Assembly (NCBI GenBank): GCA_963854565.1
Contig: CAWKZT010000009.1
Span: forward strand, 1 to 25,346
From: CAWKZT01 sp963854565
Lineage (GTDB): Bacteria; Actinomycetota; Acidimicrobiia; Acidimicrobiales; JAHEJN01
Direction of reading: 5' to 3'
DNA length: 25,346 bases
Position numbers and translations under genes: made by a program. The notes beneath the pieces were generated by a model. The model searched no databases, was not told where the DNA came from, and saw only the letters and a list, made by a program, of their open reading frames with translations. This document shows, piece after piece, positions 1 to 7,393 of this stretch. How positions within the stretch are numbered: position 1 is the first letter of the stretch; each line of letters begins with the position of its first letter.

Positions 1-30
1 TGGCGGTTTCCAACAGCGCAGTAGACGGCG

Positions 31-1041
31 CTATTCTGCGAGGGGGTCGGCTTGACCAACAACGGTCTCTTGTCGCAGTTCGACGTTGTCCTGGCTCCCC
101 CCACCAGTTACACCGCCGTTGCCTTGGATACGAAGAGCCGCCGGCCCAAGGATGGCGATAAACAACGCTGGCAAAATGAATACGACCAAAGGAAACAATA
201 GCTTTACCGGCAATTGCATGGCCTTCTCTTCTGCCCTTTGGCGACGCTTCTCACGAGCCTCGTCGGCCTGCACTCGGAGAATATGGCCCATCGGAATACC
301 CGAACGATCCGCCTGGGTCAGTGCTCGAACAAACATGCGCAACTGCACCACATCGGTGCGGTCAAGTAGGGAGTTCATGGCGGGTCTTCGAGCCATCCCC
401 AAACGCATCTGACGCAGCACAGTCGCGAACTCATCAACGAGCGGATTGTCGTTGCTAATCGTGATTCGCTGGAATGCCTGCTCGAAACCCAACCCTGCTT
501 CTACAACAATGGTGAGTTGATCCAAAACATCGGGCAGTGCATATTCGATCTCTTGCTGCCGGCTGGTTGCTTTCTTGTCCAAGTAAAAATCCAGGGCATT
601 CCAGCCACTAAGCGCAATCACAGGTCCCAAAAAAAAGCGAACGGGACCAGTCACAACAAAGAAAACTGCGATACCGGCGAGCAACCCAACCAGCCCCAAT
701 ACCAGTTTTGTGAACATAGCCCGATCGATAGGCCATGTACTTGACATCCCGGCCATAGCGATTCGCCGTTCGAGAAGTACGGTTCGTTCGGCGGGGTTGA
801 ACTTCCGGGCCAGCCCGGACAGTCGTTGTAGGCCCGGATTCACAAGCCGCTTACGCGCAGACAACTGCAACATGGCGTCGTGAAGGCCAACCGCCGCAAT
901 CTCGTCTTCGTCTATCGGGGTTTCGATAGTGACAAAAACGGCCGCACCTGCGAGGGCAAATAGCCCCGCTGCTACCAGCAAGATATTTGGACCCTCAAGG
1001 ACTCCGCTTATGGCGCCAAACACAGTTAGTAAATCAAACAT
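31..1041 (-). CDS. tadC: TadC, inner-membrane platform protein of the Flp/Tad pilus
   Basis: This 336-residue protein is a type II secretion F-domain membrane protein, one of the two platform proteins on which the TadA ATPase acts to assemble Flp pili. Hydrophobic segments are visible at about residues 20-39, 110-150 and 285-305. The cytoplasmic F-domain helices lie between them (about 165-275), with the YALPDVLDQL and EAGLGFEQAF stretches usual for TadC. The ATG start is preceded by AGGAG at 6-nt spacing, which supports it. It begins 8 bp after the tadB stop, so it is the last visible gene of the pilus operon. Only 30 bases follow its stop in this window, so any tadE/tadF-like genes further on cannot be seen. 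The TadC assignment is firm from family resemblance and from its place after tadB. Confidence 0.93.
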   Translation of the reverse strand: MFDLLTVFGAISGVLEGPNILLVAAGLFALAGAAVFVTIETPIDEDEIAAVGLHDAMLQLSARKRLVNPGLQRLSGLARKFNPAERTVLLERRIAMAGMSSTWPIDRAMFTKLVLGLVGLLAGIAVFFVVTGPVRFFLGPVIALSGWNALDFYLDKKATSRQQEIEYALPDVLDQLTIVVEAGLGFEQAFQRITISNDNPLVDEFATVLRQMRLGMARRPAMNSLLDRTDVVQLRMFVRALTQADRSGIPMGHILRVQADEAREKRRQRAEEKAMQLPVKLLFPLVVFILPALFIAILGPAALRIQGNGGVTGGGSQDNVELRQETVVGQADPLAE

Positions 1042-1049
1042 CTACGCTC

Positions 1050-2027
1050 CTAGAACTTAAACTTCGCCATGTTGCGTAACCAGGCTCCGCCCAAAAACAG
1101 CATCACCACAGCGGCGCCAAGCACCGTGTGCCCCGCGGAGCTGTCCGTCAACTCCGCGGCATATGACGGGTTAGCTACCGCCATGATCGCAAACACTCCA
1201 GGGGGCAACAGCGTCATTACGTGTCCGGACATACGCGCCTCGGCGCTCAAAGCCTTTACCTGACCCTGAACCCGATTACGGGCTCGAATAGTGGCCGCCA
1301 CGCGATCCAAGACGTCTGCGAGGTTTCCACCGATGTCTTCGTGGATCTCCACCGCAGAGACCACCCATTCGAAGTCATTACTTTCCATGCGACCCGCGAC
1401 CTCACGCATGGACTCGACAAATCCTCGGCCGAGACGGTTCTCCGTCATTACCTTGCGAATTTCTTCGCGGGTTGGGCTAGGTGATTCGTGCCCTACCGCG
1501 GCAAGGGCCTGGGTCAAACTCATCCCGGCCCGTAACGACCCAGCCAACAGCTGCAACATTTCCGGCAACTGCTCAGCAAAACTGGCCCGCTGTTTCTTCA
1601 CTTTGCTATCAAGTACACCTATAGCGATCAAAGGAACCAGTACCAGTGCAACGAGCGCGAATGTGGGGCCTCGGGTAACGAACCCTGCTACTGCTGCAAC
1701 CACGGTGACAGCACCAACCGAACCAAAGAACTCCGTAGGGCGCACATTGGCGCCAACGACCTCGAGTTTGATCCGAACAGCTTTCACCACCCCGACATTG
1801 CGCAACTGGCGGTCGGCGCGTGCACCCACGCCAGACCGAAGACGCCCCAAGGCACCAGCCTTGTCGGCCATTTCGGCCTCGATCTCTGGATCGATTTCCC
1901 GGGTCTGTGACTCGATGGTGAAAGCAACAACGAGTCCCAGAACTACGAATACGCCTCCCCACAACAGCAGGGGATCTACCCCGCCAACGGTCGGGATAGC
2001 CAAGCCAAATGAGAGGGGGCTAATCAC
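1050..2027 (-). CDS. tadB: TadB, inner-membrane platform protein of the Flp/Tad pilus
   Basis: The product is 325 residues with a type II secretion F domain. It should pair with TadC to form the membrane platform for Flp pilus extrusion. Visible parts are an N-terminal membrane segment at about 20-36, two further hydrophobic segments near 103-137, a central F domain (QLPEMLQLLAGSLRAGMSL and GGNLADVLDRVA), and two C-terminal membrane segments. The GTG start overlaps the TGA stop of tadA as GTGA, which implies translational coupling. I chose this start because of that overlap and because the first membrane segment follows shortly after. The length and the motif of Leu-rich helices match ordinary TadB proteins. 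No defect is seen. Confidence 0.93.
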   Translation of the reverse strand: MISPLSFGLAIPTVGGVDPLLLWGGVFVVLGLVVAFTIESQTREIDPEIEAEMADKAGALGRLRSGVGARADRQLRNVGVVKAVRIKLEVVGANVRPTEFFGSVGAVTVVAAVAGFVTRGPTFALVALVLVPLIAIGVLDSKVKKQRASFAEQLPEMLQLLAGSLRAGMSLTQALAAVGHESPSPTREEIRKVMTENRLGRGFVESMREVAGRMESNDFEWVVSAVEIHEDIGGNLADVLDRVAATIRARNRVQGQVKALSAEARMSGHVMTLLPPGVFAIMAVANPSYAAELTDSSAGHTVLGAAVVMLFLGGAWLRNMAKFKF

Positions 2028-3613
2028 GAGTTATTCATCAAATCGACCGGGCCAGTACTAAACAGGCTGGCATCAACCTCAACCCCGTAATCTGACAGTT
2101 TCTCGGTGAATTTCGGGCGGATACCCGTGGGCTTGACACTGCCAAGGAACTTGCCGTGCTCATCGATGCCGGCATCAAAGTCGAATGCGAAAATCTCGTT
2201 GAGCGTCACAACATCGCCTTCCATGCCAACAATCTCGGTTATAGACATGACTCGCCGCGAGCCATCGCTGAGTCGAGACAACTGCACGATGACATCCACA
2301 GCCGACGAGATCTGTTCACGAATAGCCTTGGAGGGCAGATCCATGCCGGCCATCAGAACCATCGTTTCGAGGCGACTAATAGCGTCACGTGGGGTGTTGG
2401 CGTGCAGCGTGGATAGCGATCCGTCGTGACCCGTATTCATGGCCTGCAACATGTCGAGAGCCTCGCCTGAGCGACACTCACCGACCACAATACGATCAGG
2501 TCGCATTCGCAGAGAGTTCTTAACAAGGTCACGAATATCTACCGCACCTCGCCCTTCTGTGTTCTCTGGACGAGTCTCCAAACGGACAATATGGTCCTGC
2601 TTCAACTGGAGTTCGACCGAGTCCTCGATCGTTACGATCCGTTCGCCGTTTGGAATGAATGACGACAAAACATTTAACAAGGTCGTCTTACCCGAACCGG
2701 TACCACCAGAAACCAATATGTTGAGCCGACCACGCACGCAAGCATCCAATAGGCCTGCTGCCTCGACACTGATTGAGCCGAAACTAATCAGATGGTGCAC
2801 CGTAAGTGGGTCGGCTGAGAATTTACGAATGGTGAGCGAAGAACCATCGACAGCGAGCGGTGGAACTATGGCGTTGACACGGGAACCATCCGGCAGACGA
2901 GCATCTACCATCGGCGATGATTCGTCAACACGACGTCCAACCTTGCTCGCAATTCGGGTGATTACTTGACGAAGTGCCAGCTCATTACTGAACTGTGCAT
3001 CCGTCTTAAAGAGGTGTCCGCCCCGCTCGACAAAAATATTGTACGGTCCGTTAACCATCACTTCGGTAACTTCAGGGTCTTGGAGTAACGGCTCAATTGG
3101 TCCGTGCTTCAAGACATCGTTTACCAGTTCTTCTGCGAGATCAGCCCGTTCTAGCGCGCTCAATAAAATGTTCTCGTCCGCCAAAAAACTGTCAAACTCT
3201 TCAATTACTGATGGTTCAAGATCCGTCTCGCTGGCTGAGGTGTCAAAAAGGCGGGTAGATAGCCGCCCGATGAGCTCTTCGTGGGCACGGTGTTTCAACT
3301 GCAACATCTCTGGGGAGAGCTTGGAGCCCGACCCGTCCAGGGTCTTGTGGTTCGTAGCCTTGTTCTTCACCGCCGCCTTGGCGGCCTCAGCCTGTACAGC
3401 CACTGGCAGCTCAGAGCCACCACCGGCGCTCTGGTCACGATCTGGGCGATCAGGCGTCTCAGTGGACTCACCATCATCAATGAAGAACGGATCATCGTAA
3501 GCGTTCTCAAATCCCCCGTTGAGAAGATCCTCGGCGCTAATGACATTGCCTTCAAACTCTACGCCCTCTATCTCTGGCGAATTCTCGGCCTTTACTTTGC
3601 GACGAAGACGCAT
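2024..3613 (-). CDS. tadA: TadA/CpaF, secretion ATPase of the Flp/Tad pilus
   Basis: This 529-residue protein is the cytoplasmic hexameric ATPase of the GspE/VirB11 superfamily that powers Flp pilus assembly. The Walker A motif SGGTGSGKTT is at about residues 302-311, a Walker B region RIVVGECR at about 374-381, and the His-box STLHANTPRDA at about 401-411. The N-terminal 100 residues are acidic and Gly-rich, probably disordered, and longer than in many CpaF proteins. The start ATG shares one base with the cpaB stop (TAATG) and its own stop overlaps the tadB start (GTGA), so cpaB-tadA-tadB are tightly coupled. No CpaE/TadZ gene lies between cpaB and tadA, where one often occurs. The enzyme looks complete and active. 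Confidence 0.96.
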   Translation of the reverse strand: MRLRRKVKAENSPEIEGVEFEGNVISAEDLLNGGFENAYDDPFFIDDGESTETPDRPDRDQSAGGGSELPVAVQAEAAKAAVKNKATNHKTLDGSGSKLSPEMLQLKHRAHEELIGRLSTRLFDTSASETDLEPSVIEEFDSFLADENILLSALERADLAEELVNDVLKHGPIEPLLQDPEVTEVMVNGPYNIFVERGGHLFKTDAQFSNELALRQVITRIASKVGRRVDESSPMVDARLPDGSRVNAIVPPLAVDGSSLTIRKFSADPLTVHHLISFGSISVEAAGLLDACVRGRLNILVSGGTGSGKTTLLNVLSSFIPNGERIVTIEDSVELQLKQDHIVRLETRPENTEGRGAVDIRDLVKNSLRMRPDRIVVGECRSGEALDMLQAMNTGHDGSLSTLHANTPRDAISRLETMVLMAGMDLPSKAIREQISSAVDVIVQLSRLSDGSRRVMSITEIVGMEGDVVTLNEIFAFDFDAGIDEHGKFLGSVKPTGIRPKFTEKLSDYGVEVDASLFSTGPVDLMNNS

Positions 3614-4476
3614 TACGAACCCCCTCCACCTGGTGAGGAATCGGCGGGGGCATCCCCATCAACATCGGCCGATTCCTCGGGACCACCGACTAGGAGTTCG
3701 TCACGGTCGATGAAGATACTGACCTCCTCGTGAATGTTCTCTTGGGTGACAATCCCGTTGGTAACATCGCCAGCCGTTGACGGCTGATTGGCCAACCAAA
3801 TTTGTCCATATTCAAGTGCATAAATGAGCCGTTCAATTTGTGTCGAGGGCACAGCCAAGGTGACGTAATACACCTGATTGTTGGTGCCCGAAACAGAACC
3901 CTCTGCGACGTCAACCGTTAGGCCATCAGTGGTTCGGACCGCTCCAATGATGTCCTCTACCTGAACATCGGTTACCAGAGCCTTGTGCAGGAGCACATCG
4001 GTGCTTCGTCCCGACTCTTCCTCAGTAGTGCCTGCGGTGTCTAGTTCGCTGGAAATGATGTCGTCAGCAAACGACACGATCACGGCAACGGTGTCGCCCG
4101 GGCGCACACGGCCGCCCAACGCCCGTTCTGAAGACACGCCGAACACGACCGTGAGATGATCTGGTGGAACCTCGATGGGCTCGCCCAGTTCGACAATGTT
4201 GCCAATGGAGTCAAACGCCGTCAGGGCCCCATTTGTCGGAAGCTCAAAGTCTAAGTCCTCCGGCAGAACGGAAACGTCAGTTTCCTCTTCATCGATACCA
4301 GAAACCAGTCCGTCCAGTTCGGCATCAACCCCGACCGGCGTTTGGCTCGAAACCACTGCGGGGGTAGGGGCTGGTGCAGCAGACTGCACCCGGTTATCAC
4401 GGAGATACAAAAACACGAGCAACACTCCAAACGCTGCCAGTGCTCCTGCTACGGCAAAGCCAACCTTGCGCTTCAT
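3613..4476 (-). CDS. cpaB: CpaB/RcpC-like Flp pilus assembly protein
   Basis: The product is 287 residues. It has a short basic N-terminus, one membrane anchor at about residues 7-25, a Pro/Ala-rich linker, then a SAF-like segment (LGEPIEVPPDHLTVV) and an RcpC/CpaB domain with GRVRPGDTVAVI and YVTLAVPSTQIERLIYALE. CpaB proteins face the outside of the membrane and help pilus assembly. In Gram-positive bacteria the exact role is unknown. The tail is a Gly/Pro/Asp-rich, probably disordered stretch. The ATG has a good AAAGGAA ribosome binding site 8 nt upstream. It is the first gene of the cpaB-tadA-tadB-tadC operon, and its 261-bp upstream gap from flp holds a candidate promoter. Confidence 0.85.
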   Translation of the reverse strand: MKRKVGFAVAGALAAFGVLLVFLYLRDNRVQSAAPAPTPAVVSSQTPVGVDAELDGLVSGIDEEETDVSVLPEDLDFELPTNGALTAFDSIGNIVELGEPIEVPPDHLTVVFGVSSERALGGRVRPGDTVAVIVSFADDIISSELDTAGTTEEESGRSTDVLLHKALVTDVQVEDIIGAVRTTDGLTVDVAEGSVSGTNNQVYYVTLAVPSTQIERLIYALEYGQIWLANQPSTAGDVTNGIVTQENIHEEVSIFIDRDELLVGGPEESADVDGDAPADSSPGGGGS

Positions 4477-4507
4477 CCTGGTGGTTCCTTTGAAATCGAT
4501 CTAAGTC

Positions 4508-4519
4508 GGGGATATCCCC
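4508..4519. promoter_or_regulatory. 12-bp perfect palindrome in the cpaB leader
   Basis: GGGGATATCCCC is a perfect palindrome about 32 bp upstream of the cpaB start and downstream of the candidate promoter, so it would lie in the mRNA leader. It could be an operator half-site pair or simply chance; there is no second copy to support a regulator. Confidence 0.25.
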
Positions 4520-4556
4520 ATAAAAACCTTCGTCAGCTTCTCGGGAGACTGTAGGT

Positions 4557-4585
4557 ATTCTAGCCCACAGGTCGCCGGCACGTAA
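4557..4585 (-). promoter_or_regulatory. Candidate promoter for cpaB-tadABC
   Basis: On the minus strand a -10-like TAGAAT (4557-4562) is preceded at 17 bp by TTACGT (4580-4585), a weak -35. It lies just past the terminator-like hairpin that follows flp and about 80 bp before the cpaB start. That is the right place for an independent promoter of the assembly genes. The assignment rests on pattern only. Confidence 0.35.
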
Positions 4586-4587
4586 CC

Positions 4588-4627
4588 AAAAACACGGGCG
4601 GCCACCGGTCTAAACCCGTGGCCGTTT
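4588..4627 (-). terminator. Terminator-like hairpin after flp, with two competing pairings
   Basis: Read on the minus strand, CACGGG pairs with CCCGTG (4615-4620 with 4593-4598) and is followed at once by five T residues, as in an intrinsic terminator. An alternative stem pairs CGGCCAC-type arms (4618-4624 with 4599-4605) and is mutually exclusive with the first. The site lies about 110 bp after the flp stop. It would let abundant pilin mRNA end before the assembly genes. Confidence 0.5.
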
Positions 4628-4640
4628 CCCGTAATTGACG

Positions 4641-4672
4641 AAATATGGTTTACTAGAAATATGGTTTACTAA
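4641..4672. repeat. Two tandem copies of a 16-bp AT-rich unit
   Basis: AAATATGGTTTACTAG at 4641-4656 is repeated at 4657-4672 with only the last base changed. The pair lies in the flp-cpaB gap, about 65 bp after the flp stop and ahead of the terminator-like hairpin in the direction of transcription. It could be paired binding sites or a recent slippage duplication. There is no open frame through it that looks real. Confidence 0.6.
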
Positions 4673-4737
4673 TTGCTCACCGTGTCGAGCGCACCACAAT
4701 CAGGTATTCCGCTCAGAAACGGCGCTGAATGCGTTTA

Positions 4738-4932
4738 TCACACCGCCGGTGGGTTCAGTGCGGTGTTAGCATCGCCGAATGCGTCGTTAACGCCGGTTCC
4801 GACGGTGGTAACGATGGCAACAATTACGCCAGCGATAAGCGCAACAATAAGTCCGTACTCAACAGCGGTAGCACCACGTTCGGTGTCCTTGAGGGCGGCG
4901 AGGGCGTTTTGGAGGGCAACTACGTTCTTCAT
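4738..4932 (-). CDS. flp: Flp/TadA-type type IVb pilin precursor
   Basis: This 64-residue protein is the major Flp pilin. A basic leader of about 20 residues ends in RG, followed by ATAVEYGLIVALIA. That is the Flp signature, with Glu at mature position 5 and Tyr at 6, and cleavage would fall after Gly20 by a CpaA/TadV-type peptidase that is not in this window. The hydrophobic helix spans about residues 24-45, and a short polar tail follows. I start at the ATG at 4932 rather than at the longer open frame that runs up to 5031. An AAAGGAA ribosome binding site lies 7 nt upstream, and the longer version would bury the leader. It lies upstream of cpaB on the same strand. Confidence 0.93.
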   Translation of the reverse strand: MKNVVALQNALAALKDTERGATAVEYGLIVALIAGVIVAIVTTVGTGVNDAFGDANTALNPPAV

Positions 4933-5236
4933 TTTTTGGTTCCTTTGGTTTATGTTTGTCCCTTTGGTTTCAACATGTTTGTTTGTTGGAACTACTCGGA
5001 TCGACTGGATGTATACCCAGTAACGCTTCAACCACCCGTAGAGGTACGGCCTGGCAAAACATTTTCTGGAAACCTAGATATCAGCCGTCGTATTGCCGAG
5101 CTCTACTGTCTCGAGCCGGGTATCGACCCGAGGTCAAAGACGCCGTCAAGCTTTTCCTTAACCGTTTCGATTGCACCCAAACTTATGCAGACTTCGCCGC
5201 ACCCCGTTTGATCAGGCCACAGGGCCTGGTTGGCGC
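4933..5236. other. Gap between helD and flp: flp leader and probable promoter
   Basis: This 304-bp stretch has no convincing gene. Nearest to flp, CCTTTGGTTT (plus strand) occurs at 4942-4951 and again at 4961-4970. On the mRNA this gives AAACCAAAGG twice with a 19-nt period, so a Shine-Dalgarno-like element is duplicated. A -10-like TATACA lies at 5010-5015 on the minus strand without a good -35. A small hairpin (CGGGT/ACCCG, 5117-5130) and the hairpin after helD are the only other structures I see. Confidence 0.5.
5211..5230 (-). terminator. Hairpin just after helD, possible terminator
   Basis: CAGGCC (5213-5218) pairs with GGCCTG (5223-5228) across a 4-nt loop, and the stem can be extended by a wobble and an A-T pair. 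It starts about 6 bp after the helD stop. There is no T-run after it on the minus strand, so it may be a pause or RNA-stabilising hairpin rather than an intrinsic terminator. Confidence 0.35.
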
Positions 5237-7324
5237 CTACAACCCCTGCAAATACTCGGGTAGTGGCTCCGCGTGGACCACGGAGAGGCGTTGGGTGGCA
5301 CGAGTCAATGCCACGTACAACGCACGCGGGCCCTGCGTTTGCTCGTTCAATATACGATTGGGTTCGACCACGATGCTGGAATCGAGTTCCAGGCCTTTGA
5401 TCAAGCCGATCGGAACAACGGTTACCTGCTGGGTGAGCGCCCCTCGATAGGCCTGTCCATGGTCGATTCCTGCGGCATTCAAGCCCTCGGATACCTGCTC
5501 GGTCAACGAGGCAGGCGTAACAATCGCCAAATTTCCAGAACCAATATGAGGCAACTCGGCGCGAACTTGACGGACGACCGTGGCTATCCGGTCTTCAGCC
5601 GGCGTATCCACAAATTGTGGCTGGACACCCTCAGCGCGGACTGACTGTGGTGGCATCAAGTCCGGAGCGGCGACAGCGAGCACGCGGGCAGCAACATCCA
5701 TCGTGGGTCCGGGAAGGCGATAGCCAACGGTGAGCTCAGCGCGACGGGCGGGCCGCTTATTGGGCAGATGTTCGAGAATTTCTTCCCAGTCGTTGTGGGC
5801 CCAGGCCCCGGTTGCTTGGGCAATGTCACCAACGAGTGTCATCGAACCATTAAGTGACCGGCGTCCAAGCATCCGCAACTGCATAGGCGAGAGGTCTTGG
5901 GCCTCATCGACCACGATGTGCCCGTAGGTACGAACCATCTCTTGCTTAGCCCGACCTGACCGGGCCCCTAAGAGCCAACGAACCTCGTCGAGCAGAGGGA
6001 CATCGTCAACCGTCCACACGACTTCGCTACTGTGCGGCGAGCGCTCGCGGTGCATGCGCTCGATTTCCTCATAGGTGAAGAATCGTTTTCCGGCGGACCG
6101 CAATAGTGCTTTGGATCCGAACAAGTCATGCAGCATCTGCACCGGAGTGAGTATCGGCCACATCCATTCGAATACTTCGCGCATTTCGAGTGTGCCATGC
6201 AGTGCCTCGCGCATGGCGTCGGGTTCGAATCGGTTGCGAGCGCTGCCCGCCAACTCGGCGTAGACCAATTCTTCGACGATCTTGCGCCCGCTGTTGTGGT
6301 TGCGGGAACGTCGTCGCGCCTGTTTGATGATGTCGGCACTGGCCTCAACGGTTAAACGAACTCGTTGGAGGCCCACACCAACCACGAATTCGCGCCGCAA
6401 TGGCCGTTCACGATCAAGCATGGCCTTGTACAGCGCCTTTACCATGCGCTTATCGCCTTTAATACGACCTACGGACTCGGCGTCGCGACCCATGACTTCG
6501 TGCTCGGGAATAAGGTCTCCGAGCACAGCCATTTCGATCCCCACTTCGCCCAGGGATGGGAGAACCTGCTCGATATAGGTCAGGAATACGCGATTGGGCC
6601 CGACAACCAGAACACCTTGTCCTTCGAGTGGGAATCGGTGGTTATACAAGAGGTAGGCAGCACGGTGGAGGGCTACGACAGTTTTGCCTGTTCCGGGACC
6701 CCCCTGGACGATGAGAATACCGCGCTGTTCAGAACGAATAATTTCGTCCTGTTCGGCTTGGATGGTCGCCACAATGTCGCCCAACCGGCCGGTACGCGAT
6801 GCGTCGAGCGAGGCAAGCAGGGTCTGTTCGCCTCGTAGGCGCGACGCTAGGGCTTGCACGCCGCGTTGCTTGCCAAGTTCACCAAAAAACTCGTCCTCGA
6901 GCGCCAAAAGCGTGGTGCCACGAGTTGAGAACTGCCGACGCATTTCGATCCCTAAGGGTTCGACGCCAGTGGCCCGGAAGAACGGTTCAGCGATTGGTGC
7001 CCGCCAATCGACGACCACAGGATCCTGCTGTTTATTCCACAGCGCAGCCCGACCTATATAAAAAGTGTCGTTGTCGTGCACGCTAGGTTCGAGGTCAATA
7101 CGACCAAAAATGAGTGACGATCCGCCCAAATCGAGTTCATTTAGACGGGCATTGATGGTGTCATGAATTACTTCGCGTTCATAGCGCGCTTGATGGGTTC
7201 CGCCTTGGCCCACCTCGACCATGTCCTGCACCGCAACGGCCGACTCACGCGACGCAGCCAACAGCTCTTGGGCATTGTCGATGTAAGCCTGTTCGACTGC
7301 AAGGTCTGGATGTTGTGTGGCCAC
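5237..7324 (-). CDS. helD: HelD/HelR-type RNA polymerase recycling ATPase (UvrD-like)
   Basis: This 695-residue protein belongs to the SF1 helicase-like HelD family. These proteins bind stalled RNA polymerase and release nucleic acid; actinobacterial members can also protect the polymerase from rifamycins. The N-terminus is a coiled-coil-like arm with EQAYIDNAQ near residue 11. The Walker A motif GGPGTGKT is at about 208-215, the DEAQ box VVDEAQD at about 471-477, GYRLPGPTMD follows, and the C-terminal motif ALYVALTRATQRL lies near the end. The GTG start is the first available, since an in-frame TGA lies upstream. Length fits actinobacterial HelD rather than UvrD or Rep. The gene is divergent from hemE with only 69 bp between starts. 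Whether it affects antibiotic response cannot be read from sequence. Confidence 0.9.
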   Translation of the reverse strand: MATQHPDLAVEQAYIDNAQELLAASRESAVAVQDMVEVGQGGTHQARYEREVIHDTINARLNELDLGGSSLIFGRIDLEPSVHDNDTFYIGRAALWNKQQDPVVVDWRAPIAEPFFRATGVEPLGIEMRRQFSTRGTTLLALEDEFFGELGKQRGVQALASRLRGEQTLLASLDASRTGRLGDIVATIQAEQDEIIRSEQRGILIVQGGPGTGKTVVALHRAAYLLYNHRFPLEGQGVLVVGPNRVFLTYIEQVLPSLGEVGIEMAVLGDLIPEHEVMGRDAESVGRIKGDKRMVKALYKAMLDRERPLRREFVVGVGLQRVRLTVEASADIIKQARRRSRNHNSGRKIVEELVYAELAGSARNRFEPDAMREALHGTLEMREVFEWMWPILTPVQMLHDLFGSKALLRSAGKRFFTYEEIERMHRERSPHSSEVVWTVDDVPLLDEVRWLLGARSGRAKQEMVRTYGHIVVDEAQDLSPMQLRMLGRRSLNGSMTLVGDIAQATGAWAHNDWEEILEHLPNKRPARRAELTVGYRLPGPTMDVAARVLAVAAPDLMPPQSVRAEGVQPQFVDTPAEDRIATVVRQVRAELPHIGSGNLAIVTPASLTEQVSEGLNAAGIDHGQAYRGALTQQVTVVPIGLIKGLELDSSIVVEPNRILNEQTQGPRALYVALTRATQRLSVVHAEPLPEYLQGL

Positions 7325-7335
7325 AGAGTTCCCGG

Positions 7336-7357
7336 GAGTGACAAATATGAGTCACTC
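7336..7357. promoter_or_regulatory. Inverted repeat between helD and hemE, candidate operator
   Basis: GAGTGAC (7336-7342) and GTCACTC (7351-7357) form a perfect 7-bp inverted repeat with an 8-bp AT-rich spacer. It is placed 11 bp upstream of the helD start and 36 bp upstream of the chosen hemE start. The 22-bp size and symmetry are typical of a dimeric repressor or activator site that could control both directions. It is unlike the Rif-associated element reported upstream of helR in Streptomyces. Confidence 0.45.
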
Positions 7358-7393
7358 ACAATATCGGCGTTCGCGCCGCTACCGTCGAACGCA

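Noticed and set aside
1291..2061. 256-codon plus-strand frame antisense to tadB
   Set aside because: The composition is Arg/Thr/Ser/Pro-rich with no family pattern; tadB on the other strand explains the open frame.
4635..4672. Plus-strand promoter-like TTGACG with TATGGT
   Set aside because: The spacer is 19 bp and no plus-strand gene follows. The TATGGT is part of the tandem repeat.
6215..6245. GGTTCGAATC, resembling a tRNA T-loop
   Set aside because: It lies inside helD with no acceptor stem or anticodon arm around it.
7163..7393. Longer N-terminus for hemE
   Set aside because: It would be antisense to the start of helD and would add 77 residues not found in HemE proteins.
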